NCBI GenBank assembly: GCA_023548195.1
Contig: JAJHZJ010000336.1
Span: 3,390,704-3,454,703 of the forward strand
Length of the DNA stretch: 64,000 nt
DNA from: Bettongia penicillata ogilbyi
Lineage: Eukaryota; Chordata; Mammalia; Diprotodontia; Potoroidae
Reading direction: 5' to 3'
The translations under genes and the position numbers were made by a program. Positions 55,136-64,000 of the stretch are shown in pieces. The first letter of the stretch is position 1; each line of letters starts with the position of its first letter. The notes beneath the pieces are model-generated. The model ran no database searches. It was given only the letters and a program-made list of their open reading frames with translations, and had not been told where the DNA came from.

Positions 55136-57434
55136 AAAATCTGCTACAAATACTGGCTTTATGGGGAAGGAGTGTGACTAGGGAATAGGATGACTCTAGA
55201 AAGAAAACTGACACCCTCCAAAATTCCCTATGTTCAGCAATTGTTGGTCAGAACTGACAATTAAGAAACAGCATCTCTGAGAATAAAGCCAGCTTACTAA
55301 AGGTGAGAAGTGGTATAAACCTTGAGTTAGGTGTTTTCAGGGAAAAAAAGCAGAGGCTTCAGTGTGTTTTTGGGGAAAATATTGATTGAGGTTTCCCAAA
55401 TGTCACATGGTTAATTAAATAGCTCCAAACAAAGTTAGATGTTTTTCACATTAATGCCATCCCTCTTTTGCTGAAAGAGTAGATTGTGGGAAGTGGGAGA
55501 AAATCTGAAGTGGAAAGAGAGGGAAAATTTGATATTTATGAATGATGGTAACTCTGCAAGCTGGGGCTAGGATATTGGTAAAAGAAAGCTATTACCATTC
55601 CATCCAGGTCTCCAGCAGACCTAGCTATGTCTGCTTCTCTATAGAGAACAAGATCCCCCTGATTAGGGGAGAATAAGGGCATACATTACCTAATTATGCT
55701 TCTCAGTCTGACAGATTGGAGAAAGGGGTTTCCAGGTGAAAAACTTTAAGTAGCCTGCTGAAGTTAGGTTCTAAAAAATGTATACTATTTGGAGGAGGAA
55801 GAAAGTAGTTTTTCTGAGAGAAGGAAAACTTTCAAAGGATAAATGTATCTGAAGGACTACCTTCCTTCTTACTTTGAATCAAATATTTCTGAATCCAGAG
55901 TACCCAAATACTCACACAACTTCAACCCTACTTACTCGAAGGATTTTAAAAAATAAAAACATAAGCCTCTTTTCACCCCTATTTCTCCCCAATTCAGCCT
56001 GCAATTGTTTCCCAATCGACCAGCATTAACACAGATACACAGAGGTATTTATTTGCCGCTGATTCTGTCTGGCTGCATTCAGACTCAATCCTCCATGTGT
56101 ATTTAATAAATCACACTAGTTAGGTGGGCAGGATTAGTTCCAAGTCACCTAATGACTATATCATGAGCTACAGTATTAAAGGGATTAATATTAATCTAGG
56201 CTGTTGCAGTTCAGTGGGAAAGGCCAGTGTCTGTTCCAATAGGAGCCAAAGCCAGTGAGAAATCCTAAGTAAGAACAAGAAGATTAATGAGGACTTCTAC
56301 ATTCTGCCTGCACATCTTCACCTAGCATGGGATGAGGAAGTGAATTGCAGACAGACTCAAATAACCAACAATATCACAAGTATTTGGGGCAGCTGAGCCT
56401 CAGTGAGAGCAAGTTTGCCCTCCTTATTTTCTGTAACACATGCCATCAAGATGGCGTCCCCATATCAACTGGTTTTGTTTCCTTTCACCCAAGGGCACAC
56501 ATCTCATAAATCACTTTCTTATTTCAATAAGAGGGCAGTATTAACTACCATGTTAATAGTGCTCCTCAAAGAAGTACAAGACTTCTTGATTCAATATAAG
56601 GGCAGCGGACTCACTCCTTTGAAGTTAGAAAGATGGCCAAGATGCACCAGTGCAACTTATTCTCAAACCAGGAAATTTTCCTTCACATATTAGTATGATA
56701 CTTAATTACTATTCAACTGGCAACCAGAGTGTGCTAGATCTCTACAGAATACAGATATCCAGGTCTTACTCTCCAGAGTTCATTCATCTATAAGTATGTA
56801 GTAGGAAGGATTGGTCGTTACAACTAAAGAGAGAGATGGAGAGACAAACATTTCCCATGGTCCCTGAGTCCCAATTTTCCAAGTAGGGTGTCCAGTTGAA
56901 CACAGCCTCCCTTAGCTGAGATTTTTAGCAGACAGGGGACACAGTTTTGACTCTAAAGGATTTCACATCCAGAAAAAAAATAGTACAATCACAATTTCTT
57001 GAAATGGTTTTGCTAGAGAAGCTTTTGCAACGGAATGAGTATCAGACTTAAAACAGTCCTTTCACTTAACAAGATCACAGAGTTTTTGAGGACATAAATT
57101 TTGGTTTTCCCTAACTAATAAATAAGCCAACATTAAGTGTTCTTGATAACTGTCCTTAAAAAAGTCACCGTTAGCAAGATCAGCTACCCAGAACCTTTGC
57201 CAAAGGACAGGTTCAGCTAAAAGCAAAAGCAATAACCAATGGTTACTGATTAAAAAGTTGAATTTCAAGAACCAGAAAATTTAAGTAAGCTGAGGGCTTG
57301 TTGCCATGTTAGCTAAAGTACATAAGCTAAGATCTAGTGAGTAGTTCTAAGATCTAAGATCCAGAATACGGTGCAGCAGCCTGAGAATGGAGTTGCCATG
57401 ACTCTAGGGGAGCAGATGGGAAGAGATCTATCAG
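55136..57434. other. Intron, nothing recognised
   Basis: AT-rich intronic sequence with no supported feature. Confidence 0.5.
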
Positions 57435-58345
57435 TTAATAAGTATTTTTATACCAGGTACTGTATTAGGCACTAGGGATACAAAGACAAAAAAGAAACAG
57501 TTCATACCCTTAAGACACTTACAGGAGATAACAAATTCACACATGAAGATGTATACAACATATATAGAAAATAATTGGAGGAAGGTGCTGAGGGGAAGGC
57601 AACCTCAGCTGAGGGAAAGGTGACAGAAGAGATTTTATGAAGAAGGTGATGTTGGGGTGAGTCTTGAAAGAAATTAGGGATTCTAAGAAAGAGAGGTGAA
57701 AAGGAAGTATATTTCAGCAATGTGGAGATACCAGTGCAAAAGCACAGAGACAAGAGATGAAGCCACATGAGGAATGTATGAATCAAAGAGCTATTAGTAA
57801 GTCCTTATTGGTGCCAGGTACGTTTCTAAGTGCTGGAGATACAAATTCAAGCAAGCAAGACCATCTTAGACTTTCAGAAGCTCACATTCTAATAGGGGAA
57901 AACAACTCAGAAAGGAAAGCTAGAAAAGAGGGGGGCACATGTGCAGTGACACAATTTGGAAGTGGCAGATAAGTGACGTAAAGGCCTGGTTCTGGGAATG
58001 ACAGGGTGAAAGTTTATCCATGGGAGCCCAGGGTCCCAGGGGCAAAGTCTAGTTTCCAGGAAGAAGAGGGCAGAAGAAGAGGCTAGCTAGAATTTGGTTA
58101 GTATAGTCTGGAACAGTAAGAAGGCAAGCTTGGCTAGACTGTAGAGTGTGTGAAGGGAGAGTAATGTGTAAGGCTGAAAAGGTAGGTTAGGAGCAAGTTG
58201 TGAAAGGCTTTAAATGCCATACAGAGTAGTTTATATGTGGTTCTAGAGGTTACAGGGAGCCACTGAACTTTATTGAGCAGGGGAATAACACAGTCAGACT
58301 TGTATGTTAGGAAAATCACTTTAATGTCTGTGCAGAGTATGGATT
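57435..58345 (-). mobile_element. L2 LINE remnant (ORF end and 3' region)
   Basis: The minus strand encodes TPLLNKVQWLPVTSRTTYKL then LCMAFKAFHNL at 58318-58200, the L2 ORF C-terminus, followed by 3' sequence ending near the complement of actgtattaggcactaggga at 57460. Confidence 0.82.
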
Positions 58346-60598
58346 AGAAGGGGAAAAGACTTGAAGATGTGAGATACATTTTTCCTTTGGAAAAAATTTT
58401 CAAACTAACAGACAAAACCATTCATTTCGAAGCGCGTAGTCATAACTTCAGAAAGTTGCCAGCACTCAAGAAATTATTTTGACACCAAGAGGTTTTGAAG
58501 TCAACTTCTACTCAAGTACAAATGGAGGAACCTCATAATCAGATCTTAAGATAAACAAAGAAAAATTCTCAATTGAATACAGTTGTGTAATCTTTGTAAT
58601 GAGAAGTCAATGAGTAGTCTATGGATCAACAGGAAGAAAAACAGCACATTTCCCTATCCATTTTTAGGCTAACTTAAATTGAAAATCCAGGGAATCAGAG
58701 TCAAATTAGCTAAGGTAAAGTGATCTCAGTTTTATTTTCTAATGTGCCACAGTCTTTCTAGTCATTCTTGCCAACTAAGCCCCCAAGTTGGGCACACCCC
58801 TCTCATTTCTCACTAGACCCCTGAAGATAACAGGAGGAGAAAAGGGAACATGGAGCTCTACATAAGATATAGCTCCAAAAGTCCTCAAACTCTCTGGAAT
58901 CCTTTGGTATAGGGAGCCTTAGTCATCTCCTACGCATATAGTCCAAAGCTTTCTCTATAAAAATGTAAATATTCTAACTTGAGTCACAAGTGACAAACTG
59001 TAGCAGGACTGAAGGCATTAATCAATACCACTATGATCAGATTATATGTATATACTACAGTAGTCTACTTAAAGCTTCAGCTCCAGTGTAGATTGAGTGG
59101 GGGTATTTTTAGTACTTAGGAGCTAGGCTATCACTTGCCAGACATTCTTATATTACAAAGTACTAACAAACTACAAACCATCATAAGAAAGATGCTCTTT
59201 GGATATGAAGAACTAATGTCACAAAGCTCTGTGGGAAGGGGCTTTCTGTTAAAGGGAACACATTTTTCTTCCCCTTAAAGTGCTCTCTAAAGAAAAAATC
59301 CTGCACACTGTTGTATCCCCAGGCCATCAAACACAAGGCCAGGCCCATCTAGTGGGATGCATCAGGCTCCTGGAATGCTGAAGTCCACATATTTGCCATT
59401 CAACACCAAAATGGCTTTTCAAGTTCAATCAGCTATAAATGTTGCTTTGTTTTAATTTTCCACTGAACTTCCTGGAACCTATTATCCAACTGTCAGGGAT
59501 GTATATTTAGCAATAGCAACACAGCCTCTTTGCCGATGCCCCAATGCTCATGTCACCTCTAATAAATAGAAAACAATCAACCCCCTGTCCACCCCCTGCA
59601 GCAATTGGGAAACTCCACCCCCATCCCCCCAACACACACATACACATACACACTCTTTAATGGAGGATTGGAACTGGCAAGTCAAAAAGAAGCAGAGAAG
59701 GGAAAACATCAGAGTTCACCCCCGTCAATTAACTAACCAAGGCTCCTGTAATCCTTCAATTACTTTCCAATTGGTGCTACAGCCAGCTCTTTGGGTAGAC
59801 TCAGAAAAATAAGCATCAGCAACCACCCTGCATGGTACCATCTCTGTATTATGGGATACGGATTATAGAAACTACCCAATTTAGTCCAGAAATCCCATAT
59901 AGAACAGCAAGAGAAAACCTCAACAAAAACAAGTGTGGAAGATGGACTCCAAAATGTTTAATATAGTACATATTTTGAATGGAAAATTTTGAAAAATCAA
60001 GATCAAGGCTAAGAAAACCCCCCAGAAGAGCAGGAGCATGACATTAATTTTTTGGAAAATTATCTAAGCAGGAGTTATTTCATTTTGTGTTTATATCACC
60101 AGCACTTGGCATAACGCCTGCTTAATGTTTGCTGAATCGAAAATAAAGTCCATGCTCAGCCATCAGGATGCATTGGGTATAACTTTTCCCACCCTCACTG
60201 AATTCTCTTGCCTTTCCCTGGTCACAGAGACACTCTACAATATGATATCAAATAGATTAGGTTAAATTAGAACCAGATTTCTCGATTTACCACTTTTATT
60301 ACTAAGAATCAACCCAAATACCGCTATGGTCTAAGCAATCTTCTTGCTGCTCCATTATATCCTCCACGCCAAGAGGTCAATTACAACTCAAGTCCAGTTG
60401 GTCAAATTCCCTTGGACTGCTACAGTCTTAAACCAGAAACTTAACGCACAACTCAAATAAGCCATGTGCAGAATTTTCATGTAAAAGCCCAGTGAGTTTC
60501 TCAACATTGTGGGATACTAAACGAATAATAACCCAATGAGAAGTAGTAGGCGTCAACCAAGGTAGGAACCAGAGGACCACCCACTCAGTCTCTCTTAC

Positions 60599-60659
60599 CT
60601 CCCCAGGGCGACTACTGTGTCATTGTTGGCTTTGATATCAAGAAGGAGCAAAGTGGTCT
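60599..60659 (-). other. Exon-like segment of unknown origin (61 bp)
   Basis: The minus strand has a pyrimidine-rich acceptor (gcttttccttccag), an open segment reading TTLLLLDIKANNDTVVALG and a strong donor ggggag|gtaaga. It does not match GBF1 or any protein I know. It could be an alternative 5' exon, a non-coding exon or chance. Confidence 0.2.
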
Positions 60660-60904
60660 CTGGAAGGAAAAGCAGCAAACTGTACTTTATAGAAACTGAA
60701 TTTGAGATGACTCAAGGAATCAAACCGGCTCGTTCCACATACGGAACATCACCATTAGTGAGAGAAGCAGATTCTCCTTCTCATCCTCCTTCCTTCATGT
60801 TCCCTCCTCAAGACCTTCCTTACTACCTGGTACTGAAGGTTAAAGTATCTTCATCTCTCCTCCAGTGCTCCTCTAGATAAAACTCACCAGCAAAGCTCAC
60901 TTTT

Positions 60905-60945
60905 GACTCCTCTCCTCTCCTCCTCTCCTCTCTCTCCCAGAACCC
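60905..60945 (+). repeat. (TCCTC)n pyrimidine tract
   Basis: About 40 bases of ctcctctcctct-type repeats. Confidence 0.85.
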
Positions 60946-61044
60946 TAAACCTACTGCACTCTGAGACTGGGGCTCCTCTGGACCCTCCCAGCTTGAGAGT
61001 GATTATCAATAGTACAGGTTGCTGATTCCCATCCAGCCTGAAGT

Positions 61045-61362
61045 CTTTCTTTTTCTTGACCTCACTAAAGGGGCCATGCCCTGGCTATTTCTCGAACAGG
61101 CCTATTCAATGAATGGTGTTGCCTCACCCTAAGTGAGTACCTGCAAAGACCTTGGCCTAAAGGGCCCAAGGTCTCCCAGTGCATCCTGGGTCACCTCCAG
61201 TCATCCTGATGAATATCTGGTCACTGGATTCAGATGGCTCTGGAGGAGAAGTGAGGCTGGTGACCTGCACAGCCCTCCCTCATTCAAAACAAAGTCAAGT
61301 GCCAGTCATGTCATCATTTCTCTGATGGCATGGGCTTCTTTGGCAATGAAGGACGAACCAGC
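61045..61362 (+). mobile_element. SINE-like repeat with RTE tail, copy 2
   Basis: This is the second copy of the family at 31935: aggtctcccagtgcatcctg, cagatggctctggaggagaa, gcacagccctccctcattca. The tail (tcttctttggcaatgaagga) matches the RTE-type element ending at 36693 on the minus strand. Confidence 0.78.
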
Positions 61363-61433
61363 AAGTGAGCTCTTCTACCAATTAGTTCCAGAAACCTTTT
61401 AGGGTCCTCAGCTATACTGTCTTCAAAAATAGC

Positions 61434-62000
61434 AGGGTAGTTTGTATCCCAGAGATCAAAGAAAAAGGAATAGGGCTCATATTTACAAAAATATTTATAT
61501 AGCACCTCTTTTTGGGGTGGCAAAGAAGTGGAAACTGAGGGGTTGTCCATCAATTGGAGAACGGCTGAATAAGTTGTGGTATATGACTGTGATGGAATAC
61601 TATTGTCCTATAAAAAATGAGGAGGGGGATGGTTTAAAAAAAACCTGGAAAGACTTAAATGAGCTGATACAAAGTGAGCAAAACTAGGAGAATACTGTGT
61701 ACAGTAATGGCAATATTGTAACAACAATCAATTGTAAAAGACTTAGCTACTCTAATCAATATAATGATCCACAATTTCAAAGGACTCATTATGAAAAATA
61801 CTATCTTCCTCCAGGGAGAGAAAAATGATGAATTATGAGTGCAGATTGAAATATATTTTTTTTTGCTACTTTTTCTTAGCAACATGGTTAATGTGGAAAT
61901 ATGTTATATATGACTTCAAATGTATGATGGGGAGGGAGTAGATGGAGGGAGAAAATTTGGAACTGAAAATTAAAATAAAAAAACTCAAAAATAAATAAAC
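61434..62000 (+). mobile_element. L1 3' end (ORF2 C-terminus, 3' UTR, A-tail)
   Basis: The plus strand encodes IYIAPLFGVAKKWKLRGCPS, then GERLNKLWYMTVMEYYCPIK and GLKKTWKDLNELIQSE, the L1 ORF2 end, followed by a 3' UTR and A-rich tail. It directly follows the RTE-tailed repeat at 61045. It belongs to a different L1 subfamily from those at 29077 and 42222. Confidence 0.85.
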
Positions 62001-62063
62001 ATAAGAATAGTAGGAGGCATTAAAATGTTGGCTCTTCATAAAATACAAAAAACAGAGACAAGA

Positions 62064-62106
62064 AGAGAGGACAGGAGAGAAGAGGAGAGAAGAGAAGAGG
62101 AGAGGT
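62064..62106 (+). repeat. (AGAGG)n purine microsatellite
   Basis: agagagga/agagaagagg-type repeats, about 43 bases, shortly after the L1 A-tail at 62000. Confidence 0.85.
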
Positions 62107-63699
62107 GGTAATAAGACTCTAGGGTGCATAGGTCTCCACAGCACAAGTAGTTAGATGCTTCCTTAATAAATGGAAATTCTAGGTGAACTTTGAATAGTCT
62201 CTACCATTCAAATAATTATAACAACGTCAACTAAGCTTAATAACTATTCCCATTTGTCCATGGCAAGGAGACTCTTGGCTGGCCCTGTATCATAATTGCT
62301 AGCATTCTTGTCAATCTCAGAAATGTGGTACAGTCAATCAAAATGTCAGCACTTACCTGCTGCACTTACCCTAGACACATGGTCCAGGACACTGATCGAT
62401 GACTGATAAGGTACGGAAATGAAAGAGAATTCTTTAATTCCCATATTTGACTTGAGTGCAAGCTAGGCATCTGGTTGGCACCATGGCTTCAATGAGATAT
62501 CCTAGTATTAGCAAAGGGTGGCCTCACAATTTGGCCATAGCAAAAACTGCGACAGTCTCTCTCTGAACAGTATCATGAAACAGAAAAGTCAGGCTTGCAC
62601 TTAAGCTAATATTTAACATTCAATTCTATCACCTACAAAATGAGAGTAATGGTAGTACCACTTCACAGAGCTTTTTTAAGGGAAGTGCTCTGTAAGTCTC
62701 AAAGTACTATATGAATGTGAGTTGTTACTATTACTCGAAATAAAAATAATAGTAGTATCTTATATAACAGCCTTCATCCTGGCTGGAAGATACTACCCTC
62801 TCAAGGCTTGCTGTCTACATCACTGAGACTCCCAAACACAAAGTAAATATTTCCTAGGAAATTTTGACAAAGTTGATACTTCACTTTCATCTTATCCATC
62901 AAAAAGTCATTTAGTGGGGCAAGCATTTTGATTCATAGCTGGGTAATGTTCTGTCAAAGACTAGAAAAGCACTTTCCCATTGCATGCTGTGAGGTCTCAG
63001 ACCTGGATCTAAATCACATGGAAAGAAACAATTACACATGGGATGGGATAAGATAAGACTGAATTTGTGAATTAACTGGTAGAGGGAACTTCTGGATGAG
63101 GAAACTTTCACGATTTATCAATTCAGGTTGGCATCTTTTCTGCAATTTATAGTCTTAGAGAGATGCCTAGATTACTAAGAGGTTAAACACCCCGAATCAT
63201 ACAATCAGGTATGTCTGAGGCAAGACTTGAACTCAGGTCTTTTTTTGGCTTTGAAGTTGGCTGTCTATCCACTATAGCATACTACTTTGAAAATAAAGCA
63301 TGAAAATATGAAGAATAGAAAATATGGAGGGTATAAGGGTACTGCTTTTAAAGTAACTCCCAACTTGACTTTAATTTCATCATTAGATAAGTGTTTCACT
63401 GGAGGTTTGCTACAGTTTTGTCCACGTTCTATGTCTACGTCACTGACTATTTTAGACCAATAAGAAACAGCGAACATAAATATAAAAACAAAAAAATGGC
63501 CAGCACTAGGGCCCATTCAATTCAGGCTTCTGCTTCTGTGAGCAGCACCACAGGATGGTTTGAGACATCACTGCTGTCCTTTCTAATTTCAATTTAAAAA
63601 CCAATCCCAAATATCTTTGCTTTTGTTTAATAGCCTATTATAAATCCATCGACTGGGAATGCCCACTCTTTTGAGTTTGCTCTATTCAACTTCATATGG
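62107..63699. other. Intron, only MIR traces
   Basis: MIR/THER1 traces near 62630-62740 (tacaaaatgagagtaatggt) and 63150-63280 (aagacttgaactcaggtctt). Nothing else seen. Confidence 0.5.
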
Positions 63700-63924
63700 T
63701 TACTAGTCAAGTCAGCAGGCATTTATTGAGTACCTACTATGTGTCAGGCACTGTGCTAATCACTGAGGACGCAAAAAAGGGAAAAAACACTCCCTGCTTT
63801 CAAGGAGTTCACAGTCTAATGGGGAGAGACAGCATTCAGACAACTATGTACAAATAAACACACAAAGGATAAACTGGAGATAATCTCAGAGGGAAGACGT
63901 GAACATTAAGAAGGACTGGGTGAG
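63700..63924 (-). mobile_element. L2 3' end, cut by an L1/HAL1 5' UTR
   Basis: gcaggcatttattgagtacc, tgtcaggcactgtgctaatc and ttcaaggagttcacagtcta are the complement of the L2 3' end. The match stops near 63924 where GC-rich L1 5' UTR begins. Confidence 0.82.
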
Positions 63925-64000
63925 AGAGACGGCTGGCTGGCCGAGGGTAGCGGGGTGACTCCGTGGCTCGGGCCCCCTCGGGAGGAAGCGGCAGCGGCGG
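63925..64000 (+). mobile_element. L1/HAL1 5' UTR fragment running off the window
   Basis: From about 63925 the sequence (gtggctcgggccccctcgggaggaag) follows the GC-rich 5' UTR seen at 48107-48180. It interrupts an L2 remnant. It starts some 330 bases inside the 5' UTR, so its 5' end is missing. Confidence 0.8.

Larger units (their letters stand above)
58346..61044. other. Intron, mostly unrecognised
   Basis: An L2 3' end trace at about 60080-60145 (cagcacttggcataacgcct) and the exon-like segment at 60599-60659 are the only items seen, besides the TCCTC tract. Confidence 0.5.

Overview
The window is vertebrate nuclear DNA, almost certainly from a marsupial. It holds one recognisable host gene, the middle of GBF1 (Golgi brefeldin A-resistant Arf guanine-nucleotide exchange factor 1), on the minus strand. 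The marsupial call rests on the repeats: tRNA-headed SINEs ending in an RTE/BovB-type tail, a second SINE-like family ending in an RTE tail, many MIR/THER1-type and L2 copies, CR1/L3 fragments, and L1 or half-L1 elements of an unfamiliar type. The order within marsupials cannot be fixed by eye.

Positions 1-25282 carry 20 GBF1 coding exons, all minus strand (5' exon at 25151-25282, 3' exon at 226-319). Their splice phases agree at every junction, and together they give about 2.8 kb of open coding sequence, roughly half of the ~1860-residue protein. In gene order they encode most of the DCB domain (25282-18533), a low-complexity Ser/Pro/Thr linker (14289-11338), the HUS domain with its HUS box (10909-9479), a second variable linker (9226-6691), the catalytic Sec7 domain (5648 to about 850) and the start of HDS1 (905-226). 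The first ~55 codons lie upstream of the window and the C-terminal half lies before position 1. One intron uses a GC donor. Human residue comparisons are from memory.

Positions 25283-64000 look like one long 5' intron of GBF1. I saw no further GBF1 coding exon there. The intron is layered with transposons: CR1/L3 fragments on both strands, a BovB-type RTE split by an L1, a 5'-inverted (twin-primed) L1 with target-site duplications, a half-L1-like element with an ORF1 of about 345 codons, an unusual 3'-truncated L1 or half-L1 copy with a perfect 17-bp target-site duplication, hAT-like palindromes, and an L1 ORF2 interrupted by a hAT, a SINE and a second L1. A processed retrocopy of ATP5MC2 (ATP synthase subunit c) with a nearly intact reading frame lies at 44594-45257.

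I found no new gene system. The most useful leads are the retrotransposition products (3'-truncated copy, twin-primed copy, promoter-like 5'-UTR monomers, shared LINE/SINE tails), the ATP5MC2 retrocopy, the GC-AG intron, a (GU)n tract just upstream of a GBF1 3' splice site, and two exon-like segments that could be tested with RNA data.
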